From Sinorhizobium medicae (GTDB lineage: Bacteria > Pseudomonadota > Alphaproteobacteria > Rhizobiales > Rhizobiaceae), in NCBI RefSeq assembly GCF_007827695.1, contig NZ_VITA01000001.1, positions 558,001 to 622,000 of the forward strand: a stretch of 64,000 nt of DNA. Direction: 5' to 3'. The position numbers were made by a program, and so were the translations under genes. Below are positions 42,541 through 51,380 of the stretch, one piece after another. How positions within the stretch are numbered: position 1 is the stretch's first letter; each line of letters opens with the position of its first letter. Below the pieces are notes generated by a model. The model had not been told where the DNA came from, ran no database searches, and saw nothing but the letters and a program-made list of their open reading frames with translations.

Positions 42541-43373
42541 CGGCCGTCCGCCGCTGGAACCTGACAAGTACCATCGTTTTGGCAGTGTTGACCGCGCACG
42601 TCCTGATGGTGATCTTTCCGTTCTTCTGGATGATCTACAGCACCTTCAAGACCAACAGGGAGTTCATGCGCTCCGTCTGGTCGCTGCCGAAGAGCTTCTC
42701 CCTCGATGCCTATGTTGGCGCCTGGAGCGGCGGCGCGCTCGGCGGTTATGCCGTCAATTCGTTGCTGATCATGGCGGGGGCAACCCTGATCACGGTGGTC
42801 CTTGCGACGCTCGCCGGATTTGCGCTCGCAGCCTATCGGCCGCGCTGGATACCGGCGGTCGAGTTGAGCATGACGGCCGCAATGGCGATTCCGGCCTATG
42901 TCGCATTGGTCCCGCTGGTCGTCATGCTTCGCGGCGCGGGCCTCCTCGACACGCATCTCGGCGTCATCCTGCCGACCGCCGCCTTCAACGTTCCCGTCTC
43001 GATCTTCATCATGCAGGCATTCTTCAACACGCTCCCGCGCGACCTGTTCGATGCCGCGCGGATGGACGGAGCCTCGGAGTGGAAGATCTTTCTGCGGGTG
43101 GCGCTGCCCATCGCCCGCCCGGCAATGTTCACTGTTGCCATCGTCAACATGATCTGGGTCTGGAACGATTTCCTGTTCCCTGTGGTCTTCATCAACAGCC
43201 CGTCGCGCAAGACCTTGCCCGTGGGTCTGACCGATTTCGTAGGCGAACATATAACCAATTACCCGGTGATGCTGGCCGCGATCCTGATCGCAGCCATCGC
43301 GCCGCTCGTCCTATTCGTCTTTTTCGAACGCCAGATAACGGCGGCCCTTATCGGCGGAGCCGTCAAGGGGTGA
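42537..43373 (+). CDS. Sugar ABC permease (MalG-like)
   Basis: This 278-residue permease with six transmembrane helices carries the EAA loop FDAARMDGASEWKIFLRVALP (about 178-198). It pairs with the upstream MalF-like permease. No ATPase gene lies in this operon, so the importer must borrow a shared ATPase from elsewhere (an inference). Confidence 0.85.
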   Translation: MTAVRRWNLTSTIVLAVLTAHVLMVIFPFFWMIYSTFKTNREFMRSVWSLPKSFSLDAYVGAWSGGALGGYAVNSLLIMAGATLITVVLATLAGFALAAYRPRWIPAVELSMTAAMAIPAYVALVPLVVMLRGAGLLDTHLGVILPTAAFNVPVSIFIMQAFFNTLPRDLFDAARMDGASEWKIFLRVALPIARPAMFTVAIVNMIWVWNDFLFPVVFINSPSRKTLPVGLTDFVGEHITNYPVMLAAILIAAIAPLVLFVFFERQITAALIGGAVKG

Positions 43374-43415
43374 GTCACCGAACCGGTGCCGCTGCCAATT
43401 CCCAGGAGAGTCGCG

Positions 43416-44618
43416 ATGTCCCCCAAAGAGCTCGATTTTGCAAGCCAAGCCGTATTCTACACGCCGGAAGAACATTCCCAGTCGATCAGCTATCCGATCT
43501 ACATGTCGGCGAATTTCCAGTATGACGGAGACATCTACGATCAGATCGTTGCCGGCGCGCGCAAGGAAGTGAACATCTATTCACGCTGCGGCAATCCGAC
43601 GGAATACAAGTTCGAAGAACACATCGCCAAGCTCACCGGCGGCACGGCCTGCCTGGCGACCGCGTCCGGAATGGCGGCCATCTCGCATGCCTTGTTCGGC
43701 ATCCTCAAGGCGGGCGATCACATCGTCGCCGATCTGACGACCTATTCGAGCACACACGAATTCTTCGATCACCGCGCCCAGGATTTCGGACTGAAGGTGA
43801 GCCTGGTGGATTGCACCGACGTGAGGGCGGTCGAGAACGCGCTTACGGAAGAAACGAAGGTGCTCTACGTCGAGGCCATTGCCAATCCGACGATGAAGGT
43901 GCCGCCCCTGAAGGCGCTCGTGGAGCTGGCACATGCGCGCGGCATCGTGGTGATCTGCGACAATACCTTCGCGTCGCCGGCAGTCTGCCGCCCGCATGAT
44001 TTCGGCGTCGACGTGGTCGTAGAGAGCGCGACCAAGTTCATCGGCGGGCATAATGACGCGGTGGGCGGGGTTATCACGTTGAAATCCGATATCCTGCCGC
44101 CGGACTGGCTCGAAGACGTGCGTTGGAACACGCTCAACAAACTGGGCGCCCCGCTTTCGCCCTTCAATGCATGGCTGCTTTTGCGCGGCGCGCAGACCCT
44201 GGCGCTGCGGCTGGAGAAGCAATGCGCAAATGCGCTGGCGCTCGCGAAGCATCTCGAGGCCCATCCGAGGGTCAGGCGCGTGTTCTATCCGGGCCTGCCT
44301 TCGCACCCGAACTACGCATCCGCCAAGGAGCAGTTGCGCGGCGGCGGCGCAATGCTCTCGTTCCAGGTTGATGACGAAGCGTCCGGTGTCCGGCTTCTAA
44401 AGCGTTTGCAGCTTTGTTCCTTCGCCGCGAGCCTCGGGGGGCTCAGAACGACGACGCAGGTGCCCGCCACCATGGCCTTCCTGGATATTCCGAGCCAGGA
44501 AAGGGAGGCGATGGGCGTCGTCGACGGTCTCGTGCGCTTTTCGGTCGGCATCGAGCATATCGACGACATCATCGCCGATGTGGATAGTGCGATAGACCAG
44601 ATGCATATGGAGATCTAA
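43416..44618 (+). CDS. Cys/Met-metabolism PLP-dependent enzyme (gamma-lyase/synthase type)
   Basis: The 400-residue fold-type I PLP enzyme has YSRCGNPTEYKFEE (about 55-68), the phosphate-binding TASGMAAI (82-89) and the PLP Lys at K207 in ESATKFIGGHNDAVGG. The C-terminal block is SLGGLRTTTQVPATM. The family includes cystathionine gamma-lyase/synthase and methionine gamma-lyase; which reaction applies is uncertain. AGGAGAG precedes the ATG at 43416. It lies between the sugar permeases and a PfkB kinase, an unusual context. Confidence 0.8.
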   Translation: MSPKELDFASQAVFYTPEEHSQSISYPIYMSANFQYDGDIYDQIVAGARKEVNIYSRCGNPTEYKFEEHIAKLTGGTACLATASGMAAISHALFGILKAGDHIVADLTTYSSTHEFFDHRAQDFGLKVSLVDCTDVRAVENALTEETKVLYVEAIANPTMKVPPLKALVELAHARGIVVICDNTFASPAVCRPHDFGVDVVVESATKFIGGHNDAVGGVITLKSDILPPDWLEDVRWNTLNKLGAPLSPFNAWLLLRGAQTLALRLEKQCANALALAKHLEAHPRVRRVFYPGLPSHPNYASAKEQLRGGGAMLSFQVDDEASGVRLLKRLQLCSFAASLGGLRTTTQVPATMAFLDIPSQEREAMGVVDGLVRFSVGIEHIDDIIADVDSAIDQMHMEI

Positions 44619-44627
44619 GGTTGCGAC

Positions 44628-45575
44628 ATGTCCGTCATCGTCCTGCTTGGTGACATCAACGTCGATCTGGCCCTTGAGATCTCCACTTATCCGCCCGAAG
44701 GCGGAGAGGCGATCGCGACCGCCCAGAGGATGTTTCTGGGCGGTTCTGCGACGAATACGGCGGTTGCCCTTTCGAGGTCGGGGCACCGATGCAGGCTTAT
44801 CGGCAGGGTCGGTGATGACGGCTGGGGCAAACAGGCCCTTCGGGATCTGCGAGGCGAGGGTATAGACACCACTTGGATCGGTCGGGATTCGGCAGAACCG
44901 ACCCAGATCAATGTCGTGACCGTCGGCAGCACCGGCGAGCGAACCATGTTCGCCTATCGCGGCGCCAATGCACAGCTTTCGCCGGCCGCAATCGACGCGG
45001 CGGCGTTCGATGCAGCCGAACTCTTCCACCTGTCCGGCTACGCCTTCCTGCAGAGCCCCCAATCGGAGGCTGCCGATCATGCAATCGGCCTGGCCGTCGC
45101 CCGCAACATTCCGATCACCCTCGATATTCCGGGCGGCATCGTTTCGAGGCTTGCATCGCGCGTACGGACCATCCTGCCGAGGCTTGACACGATCGTGCTC
45201 GGCGATGCGGACCTAGCTCCGCTGGCCGACAAGCCGTACGGCACAAGCCTGGAAGAGGCAGTTCGCGCCCTGCTCGATCTCGGCGTCGAACGCGTTGCGG
45301 TAAAGGCGAATGAGGGTCGGTCGTTGCTCTGTAGCGCAGGGGTGACGGAGAGCGCCTCCTGGCTCCCCGCCGATGCTTTCGATACCACGGGAGCCGGCGA
45401 CGCCTTCGCCGCCGGGCACATCCATGGCCGCCTCACCGGAATGACGGGACGGGAATGCTGCCGTCTTGCTAATGCCTTCGGCGCGCTGGCGGTCGCCCGG
45501 CGAGGAGCCGGTCTCGCCATGCCGGCGATCGATGAGGCCCTCGCCTTGCTGGGGGCCTCGGACGGGCCATCATGA
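44628..45575 (+). CDS. PfkB/ribokinase-family carbohydrate kinase
   Basis: This 315-residue kinase begins LLGDINVDLALEI, with FLGGSATNTAVALSRSG as the substrate-side signature. Near the C-terminus it has FDTTGAGDAFAAGHIHGRL, containing the catalytic Asp and anion-hole Gly residues of PfkB family signature 2. It would phosphorylate a sugar or nucleoside at a primary hydroxyl. It follows the PLP gene by 9 bases, with AAGG upstream, and ends 5 bases before the convergent LysR gene. Confidence 0.85.
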   Translation: MSVIVLLGDINVDLALEISTYPPEGGEAIATAQRMFLGGSATNTAVALSRSGHRCRLIGRVGDDGWGKQALRDLRGEGIDTTWIGRDSAEPTQINVVTVGSTGERTMFAYRGANAQLSPAAIDAAAFDAAELFHLSGYAFLQSPQSEAADHAIGLAVARNIPITLDIPGGIVSRLASRVRTILPRLDTIVLGDADLAPLADKPYGTSLEEAVRALLDLGVERVAVKANEGRSLLCSAGVTESASWLPADAFDTTGAGDAFAAGHIHGRLTGMTGRECCRLANAFGALAVARRGAGLAMPAIDEALALLGASDGPS

Positions 45576-45580
45576 TGCTG

Positions 45581-46477
45581 TCACGAGGGCTTGCGGCTCG
45601 CTCCCATAAGAAACTCCTTCATCTTCGCCGCCGCCGGCGAGAGCATCGGTTGCCGGTACTGCAGAATGGAGATGTTGCGGCTGATGACGGGATCGACGAG
45701 GTCGACGATCCGCACGTCCACATTCGTGGTGAGTTGACGTGAGTTTTCCGGAAGGATCGCTATGCCAAGGCCTTCCGCCACCATGCTGATCGCCGTCGTT
45801 GAGAACCGCACCTCGTATCTCGTCTTCACCTCGACTCCGGAGGCGATCAGCGCGTGATCGACGAGTCCGCGCAAGGGGTTGTCCTTTGCAAGACCGATCA
45901 GAGCCTCGCCGGCAAGATTCGCCCAGCTCACCTGCGGCGCCCTTGCGAAGCGATGGTCGGAGCGGCAAATCAGTGTGAGTTGGTCACGCATGAGCACGCT
46001 GGCCTGAATCTCCGGGTCGTCGGCGGAAACGGTGCCGATGCCCAGGTCCGCCTCGTTTCGTTTCAACGCCGACCGGATCTCCTCCTCCGGCATGTCCCGT
46101 ACCTGCACCTGTATGTCGGGATATCGCTTGACGAACCGCGCGATGACCGGAGGCAGCAAGGTCGCAGCGAGCACGATCGCAGCCGCAATGGTAACCCGGC
46201 CGCGCTGCAGGTTCGCCAGCTCGTGGACGTTCGTGACTGCGATCTCGAGGTCCGACATGATCTTGCGGGCCTGCGGCAGAAACTCCGCTCCGGCCGTCGT
46301 AAGGCTGACCATGCGCGTGTGCCGGTCGAATAAGCGGTGCTTGAGGACGGCTTCCAGATCTCTGATCAGAATGCTGATCGCCGATTGCGTAAGTCCGAGG
46401 TGATCCGCCGCCAGATGGAAACGCCCGAGTTCGGCCACGGCAATAAATGCCTGCAACTGGCGAAGTGTCACATTCAT
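45581..46477 (-). CDS. LysR-family transcriptional regulator
   Basis: This 298-residue regulator has an N-terminal winged helix-turn-helix (MNVTLRQLQAFIAVAELGRF; recognition helix in LTQSAISILIRDLE) and a type 2 periplasmic-binding-like effector domain (about 90-290). It resembles CynR/CysB-like catabolic LysR proteins. It is convergent with the PfkB gene and on the same strand just after the ABC ATPase gene, 130 bases away. A role in controlling either neighbour is possible. Confidence 0.85.
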   Translation of the reverse strand: MNVTLRQLQAFIAVAELGRFHLAADHLGLTQSAISILIRDLEAVLKHRLFDRHTRMVSLTTAGAEFLPQARKIMSDLEIAVTNVHELANLQRGRVTIAAAIVLAATLLPPVIARFVKRYPDIQVQVRDMPEEEIRSALKRNEADLGIGTVSADDPEIQASVLMRDQLTLICRSDHRFARAPQVSWANLAGEALIGLAKDNPLRGLVDHALIASGVEVKTRYEVRFSTTAISMVAEGLGIAILPENSRQLTTNVDVRIVDLVDPVISRNISILQYRQPMLSPAAAKMKEFLMGASRKPS

Positions 46478-46607
46478 ACGTAGTTCTCTGCGTTTCGTAC
46501 TTCGCGCTTGGCGGTCACAAAGCCGTCCGTTACCGTTTCACCTCCAAGTTCCTCTTTTTCGGCTTCAAAAACAATGGATGGGCTGTCGATCGCCTTCGGC
46601 CGTTCGC

Positions 46608-48134
46608 TCACGCCGCCGACATCGGCGATTTGCCGGCCATCAGCAGTCCGATCTCCTCCAGGCGGCCGCGATCGGGTGGCATTTCACCGACGAGACGGCC
46701 CTCATACATGACGAGAATTCGATCGCAGAGCGTAAACAGCTCTTCAAGCTCCGTGGATATCAGCAGAATGGCCTTGCCGGCGCTGCGTTGCTCGAGGATC
46801 TTGTGCATCACCAGCTCGGTCGCGCCGATGTCGATTCCGCGCGTAAGCTGGTTGATCAGCAGGAAATCGAAGCGGCGGTCCAGCTCGCGTCCGACGACGA
46901 GCTTTTGCTGGTTGCCGCCGGACAGATTCTGGATGCGGTCGCCCGGGCCGGAGGCCTTGACCTGGAAGCGCCGCATGAGATCACGGGTTTGCCTCGTGAT
47001 TTCGCTCATGTCGAGCATGCCTCGAGAGCTGAACGGCGGCTTGTCGAAGCGCTGAAGTATCACGTTTTCCGTCAGCGGAAGCGGCAGCACGATACCCATC
47101 CGGTGACGATCTTCGGGGATATGCGCAATGGGCATCTGATTGATGTCGTGGGACGATCGGCCCACGAGTTCGGCCCCTTCGAGCGTGACGCTGCCCGAAG
47201 CAATCGGAAGGAGCCCCGTCAAGGCCAGAGCCAGCTCACTCTGGCCATTGCCGGAGACGCCCGCGATTCCGACGATTTCGTTGGCCCGGACCTGGAAGGA
47301 CACCCCGTGGAGTGCCGGAAGCCCGGATTCACCGTCGCAGTTCAGATGCTCGACCGAGAGCACGACGCGACCGGGCTCGATCGGTGCCCGCGGCAAATCC
47401 ATCAGAACGTCTCTGCCGACCATCATGCGCGCGAGTTCGCGCGCATTGGTTTCGGAGGTTTTCACGGTGCGGACAACCTTGGCGTCGCGCATCACGCTGA
47501 CGCGGTCGCTGACGCGTATCACCTCGTCCAGTTTGTGCGAAATGAAGATGACCGTCTTCCCGTCCTCGACGAGGCGGCGAAGCAAATGCAGGAGCCGATC
47601 GGTCTCCTGAGGCGTCAGGACCGCCGTCGGCTCGTCGAGGATCAGCAGTTCAACGCCGTGGTAGAGCACCTTGAGAATTTCGACGCGCTGCTGTTCGCCC
47701 ACCGAAAGGTCGGAGATGAGCGCGTCGGGCTTCACGCCGAGACCGTAGCGGTCGCTGAGCTCGACGATGCGGGCATGAACGGTCTTCATGTCGCGGATCA
47801 CGCTGAACGGCGAGCCCTGTCCCAGAACGTAGTTCTCGGCGACCGTCAGGTTGGGGACCAGCATGAAGTGCTGGTGGACCATGCCGATGCGATGCTTGAT
47901 GGCTTGGCGCGGGGAGCCGGGCTTGAGTGCCTGGCCCTTGAAAATGATCTGCCCTTCATCGGGCGAGAGAACGCCGCAGAGTATGCTCATCAAAACGGTC
48001 TTGCCGGCACCGTTTTCACCGAGAAGGGCGTGAATTTCGTTCTCCTCGATATCGAGGGTGACGCCGGCGCTTACGATGAGCGGCCCGAAACGCTTGTGAA
48101 TGCCATCCATTAGAAGCAGCTGCCTTCCCGACAT
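46608..48134 (-). CDS. Nucleoside/simple-sugar ABC ATPase with two cassettes
   Basis: The 508-residue ATPase of the BMP-type uptake system has two cassettes. The first has Walker A GENGAGKTVLMSIL (about 36), where KST is replaced by KTV, and signature LSVGEQQRVEI. The second has a degenerate Walker A (GVSGNGQSELALAL), normal for this family, and signature LSGGNQQKLVV. Only the first half is likely fully catalytic. The ATG at 48134 with GAGG upstream starts 10 bases after the permease stop. It is the last gene of its operon. Confidence 0.85.
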   Translation of the reverse strand: MSGRQLLLMDGIHKRFGPLIVSAGVTLDIEENEIHALLGENGAGKTVLMSILCGVLSPDEGQIIFKGQALKPGSPRQAIKHRIGMVHQHFMLVPNLTVAENYVLGQGSPFSVIRDMKTVHARIVELSDRYGLGVKPDALISDLSVGEQQRVEILKVLYHGVELLILDEPTAVLTPQETDRLLHLLRRLVEDGKTVIFISHKLDEVIRVSDRVSVMRDAKVVRTVKTSETNARELARMMVGRDVLMDLPRAPIEPGRVVLSVEHLNCDGESGLPALHGVSFQVRANEIVGIAGVSGNGQSELALALTGLLPIASGSVTLEGAELVGRSSHDINQMPIAHIPEDRHRMGIVLPLPLTENVILQRFDKPPFSSRGMLDMSEITRQTRDLMRRFQVKASGPGDRIQNLSGGNQQKLVVGRELDRRFDFLLINQLTRGIDIGATELVMHKILEQRSAGKAILLISTELEELFTLCDRILVMYEGRLVGEMPPDRGRLEEIGLLMAGKSPMSAA

Positions 48135-48144
48135 TTTCGCCTCC

Positions 48145-49077
48145 TCAGCTCTTTTTGTAAGCGACGCCGAGCATGCTCGGTGTGCCCACGCGATTTCGGA
48201 CAAAGATCAGCGCCGCAATGGTCATGAGGTAGGGCAGGGCCTGGAACAGCTGGTAGGGAAGGAAATGCACCGGTTGCGCCTGCAGCTGCAGTTGCAGCGC
48301 ATAGAAGACCCCGAACAGCAGCGACACGACAAAGGCGCCGATGGGTGACCATCTCGCGAAAACGACCACGGCAAGGGCTATGAAGCCGCGCCCGGAGGAA
48401 ATGCCTTCGACGAACTGGTTGGAGTGAGCGAGCGTCAGAAAGGCTCCACCGAGTGCCGCGAGCGCCGAGCAGATGAGCACCGCGCCGTAGCGGTAGAGCG
48501 CAACGCTGCGGCCAGCAACGTCGACGGCCTTCGGATGCTCGCCAACGGCGCGAAGCGTCAGCCCGAACGACGTCCTGTAGAGAACGAACACCGCAAGCGC
48601 GGCGACGGGAAGCGTGCTGTAGACAAAGGCGTTCTGCCGGAAAAGCGCTTCGCCGAAGAACGGCAGATCGCTGAGCCAGGGCAGGTGGACGGGTTTGGCA
48701 ATGTCGATACCTTTGCCCGCGGAGGGAAAATAGGAGCGAAACAGGAACGCCGTCAGGCCGAGGCCCAGCAGGTTGATGGCCGCGCCGACCACGATCTGGT
48801 CCGCCTTGATCGTGATGGTGAAGAACGCAAACAGCAGTCCGACGAGAACACCTGCCGCGATTGCCGCGGCGACCCCGAACAGGATGCTCCCGCTGGTGAA
48901 GGCGGCGGCGAAGCCGGCAAAGGCGCCCGCCAGCATCGTGCCTTCGAGGCCGATATTGAGGACTCCTGCGCGTTCGGAAAACACTTCGCCGATGGATGCG
49001 AATATCAATGGCGCCGCCAGCCGCCATGAGGCTGCAATGGTTGCCGCGAGAAAGCTCAGGCTTGCTAGATCTTCCAT
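48145..49077 (-). CDS. Nucleoside-type ABC permease (second subunit)
   Basis: A 310-residue permease with eight to nine transmembrane helices and the family motif FSERAGVLNIGLEGTMLAGA (about 33-52), typical of the YufQ/RbsC-like nucleoside permeases. It starts 9 bases after the first permease gene ends. Confidence 0.85.
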   Translation of the reverse strand: MEDLASLSFLAATIAASWRLAAPLIFASIGEVFSERAGVLNIGLEGTMLAGAFAGFAAAFTSGSILFGVAAAIAAGVLVGLLFAFFTITIKADQIVVGAAINLLGLGLTAFLFRSYFPSAGKGIDIAKPVHLPWLSDLPFFGEALFRQNAFVYSTLPVAALAVFVLYRTSFGLTLRAVGEHPKAVDVAGRSVALYRYGAVLICSALAALGGAFLTLAHSNQFVEGISSGRGFIALAVVVFARWSPIGAFVVSLLFGVFYALQLQLQAQPVHFLPYQLFQALPYLMTIAALIFVRNRVGTPSMLGVAYKKS

Positions 49078-49085
49078 GGTTCCAC

Positions 49086-50183
49086 CTATTCGGAAGGGCG
49101 CAATGACGGGATCCGCAACACGGCAAAGCCCACGACCGAGAGAATGACGATGCCCTGGATCACGAGCACCAGAACCTGGGGTATCTGAGCCGTGATCTGC
49201 ATAAGCTCGGACCCGCTTCGCAGGACCGCGAAAAGGAGCCCCGAAAAGATGGCCCCGATCGGATTGTTGTTGGCAAGAAGTGCGACGGCAATGCCTTCGA
49301 AGCCGTAGCCGGGGGAGATCGACTGGAAGAGCCGCCGGGTGACGCCCGCGATCTCGAAGGCACCTGCCAGCCCGGCCATGCTGCCGCTGAGGCAAATCGA
49401 GATCATGATGTTCCTGGGGACGCTTATTCCGGCGTAACGCGCGGCATCCGGGCTGATCCCGACCACCCTCAATGCGTAGCCCCGGGCACTGCGAAACAGA
49501 AAGACATACATTACGACCGCAAGCACCAGCGCAACGAGGATTCCGATGTGGAGGCGGGTCGGCGGAAGGATGCGCGGCATCCATGCCTCCTGTACGAGAC
49601 GCGCAGATTGCGGATAAGCTGCAGCCGCGTCCCGCAGGGGCCCGGTCACGAGATAGCTCGTCATGATGAGGGCGATGTAATTCAGCATGATCGTCGTCAC
49701 GATCTCGCTCGCCCGGAAATAGATCTTCAAAAGGCCTGCGATGGCCGCCCATGCCGCCCCGGCAAGAGCCCCGGCAAGCATGACCAGTGGCACATAGAGC
49801 CAGGCACCCAATCCATTGAACGAGACGCCTATCGCAGTCGCGGCCGCGGCCCCGGCATAGAATTGCCCCTCGGCACCGATGTTCCAGATGCTGCACCGGA
49901 AGGCAACGCACAGGCCGACGCCGATCAGGATCAGCGGCGTTGCCTTCAGAAGAATCTCAGCGATCGAGCGGGTGTCCTGGAAGACTCCCAGCACCATCAC
50001 GTCGATCACGGCGCGCGCGTCGTAACCATTGAAGGCCAGAAGCGCCGCACCGCAGGCCAGAGCCAGCGCGACGGCCGCAGCCGGCTGAGCGACGGTACGC
50101 AAGGGACGGAGCAAGCCTCGCCACAGGGCGCCATAGGCTTGGGGGGCAACCGCTAGCGGCTGTCCACTTTCACTGTTTGCCAT
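49086..50183 (-). CDS. Nucleoside-type ABC permease (first subunit)
   Basis: The 365-residue permease has an N-terminal cytosolic segment (about 1-30) then about nine transmembrane helices, with FRCSIWNIGAEGQFYAGAAA (about 95-114) as the YufP-type motif and GYGFEGIAVALLANNNPIGA near 290. It follows the binding-protein gene after a 160-base gap holding a hairpin. Confidence 0.85.
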   Translation of the reverse strand: MANSESGQPLAVAPQAYGALWRGLLRPLRTVAQPAAAVALALACGAALLAFNGYDARAVIDVMVLGVFQDTRSIAEILLKATPLILIGVGLCVAFRCSIWNIGAEGQFYAGAAAATAIGVSFNGLGAWLYVPLVMLAGALAGAAWAAIAGLLKIYFRASEIVTTIMLNYIALIMTSYLVTGPLRDAAAAYPQSARLVQEAWMPRILPPTRLHIGILVALVLAVVMYVFLFRSARGYALRVVGISPDAARYAGISVPRNIMISICLSGSMAGLAGAFEIAGVTRRLFQSISPGYGFEGIAVALLANNNPIGAIFSGLLFAVLRSGSELMQITAQIPQVLVLVIQGIVILSVVGFAVLRIPSLRPSE

Positions 50184-50284
50184 GAGTTTGCTGCCTTCGG
50201 ATTAGGGAAAGGCCCAAGGCCTTCCGTCGAACAATCGATCGAAGCGGTTATCGTGGCAGGATGGGAGCATCCCGGGGTGCCGGC

Positions 50285-50309
50285 GGACCCGGCGCGGTTC
50301 GCCGGGTCC
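50285..50309. other. Hairpin between BMP and permease genes
   Basis: GGACCCGGCG (50285-50294) and CGCCGGGTCC (50300-50309) form a perfect 10-base stem with a 5-base loop in the gap after the binding-protein gene. A partial terminator or 3' stabiliser that keeps the binding protein more abundant is likely. Confidence 0.5.
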
Positions 50310-50343
50310 TGACCATCCTTTTCGCACCGGAATGGATTCGGCG

Positions 50344-51327
50344 TTATTTCTGCCGGGTCTTGATTTCTCCGGCTGCGATCTTGGCCTTCACCTCATCGAC
50401 GTATTTTCGAACGTTCTCCGTCACCGGATTTGCAGCCTGGTCGTTATAGGTGAATTGCATGACGTCGGCATCTTTCAGACCGAATTCGACATTGGTCGTC
50501 GGCTTTTTGCCATTCTTTATGTCCCCGACGATCCGGATGACCCCACGGGCATAATCGGCGATGTAAAGGCCGAGGATGTTCTTGGGAGCAACCGATGTGA
50601 AGTCGCTGAAGATGCTGAAGGTCTTGACGTTTTCGCCCGATTCCGCGGCGGCCTGGAATCCGCCAACCGTCGCTCCTGACGCGTTCGGCAGGACAAAGTC
50701 CGCCCCTTGCGAGATCAGGCTGAGGCTCGCTTCCTTGGTCGCTGTCGCATCGGTGAAATTGCCGATGTAGACTTCGCTGATCGGAAAGTCCGGCGCGACG
50801 CTTCGCACGCCATTGGTAAATCCTTCGAAGGCCTCCTTGATCGGTGGAATCTCCATGCCTCCGACGAGACCCGCCTTCTTGCCCGTCTTGGCCGCGATCA
50901 CACCCATCAGATAGAAGGGTTGGCTCGTATCCGTGTTGAGCCCGATGACATTGCCCTCGGATATGTAGCTCGAGGAAATGAGAAAGACCGTATCGGGATA
51001 TTCAGGCGCAACCGCGAGTGCGGCGTCCTGAAACTCGAAGCCGTGCCCGAGAATGACGTTGTAGCCCTGGCTGGCGAAGTCGTGGAAGGCTTTCTCGAAG
51101 GATGCGGGGTTCTGCTGAAGCTCGACATAGCTCACCTCGGCACCGAGTTCAGCCTCCACGCCTTTGAGGGCGTTGAACCCGATCCTGTTCCACCCCTCCT
51201 CCGAGACGCTTCCGGGGACAAGCAATCCCATCTTGAACGGTGCACCCTCGGCGAGTGCCGACCCCGCGGCAATGAGTGCGGCCGCTGCGACCGCCGATGC
51301 CAAACAGCCTCTTCTGGTAATCATCAT
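50344..51327 (-). CDS. BMP-family (nucleoside-type) ABC substrate-binding protein
   Basis: This 327-residue exported protein has a signal peptide (MMITRRGCLASAVAAAALIA, cleaved near ALAEG) with a twin-Arg-like start. The BMP fold motif is VPGSVSEEGWNRIGFNALK (about 37-55), and GHGFEFQDAA and SSSYISEGNVIGLNTD follow. BMP proteins bind nucleosides or related bases. GGAGGAGC precedes the start; a second ATG lies one codon in. It follows the amidohydrolase gene. Confidence 0.85.
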   Translation of the reverse strand: MMITRRGCLASAVAAAALIAAGSALAEGAPFKMGLLVPGSVSEEGWNRIGFNALKGVEAELGAEVSYVELQQNPASFEKAFHDFASQGYNVILGHGFEFQDAALAVAPEYPDTVFLISSSYISEGNVIGLNTDTSQPFYLMGVIAAKTGKKAGLVGGMEIPPIKEAFEGFTNGVRSVAPDFPISEVYIGNFTDATATKEASLSLISQGADFVLPNASGATVGGFQAAAESGENVKTFSIFSDFTSVAPKNILGLYIADYARGVIRIVGDIKNGKKPTTNVEFGLKDADVMQFTYNDQAANPVTENVRKYVDEVKAKIAAGEIKTRQK

Positions 51328-51380
51328 GATGCTCCTCCCTTCCTCTCCTCATCATGCCCGTCCCGACGGCTTGTTGCCGT

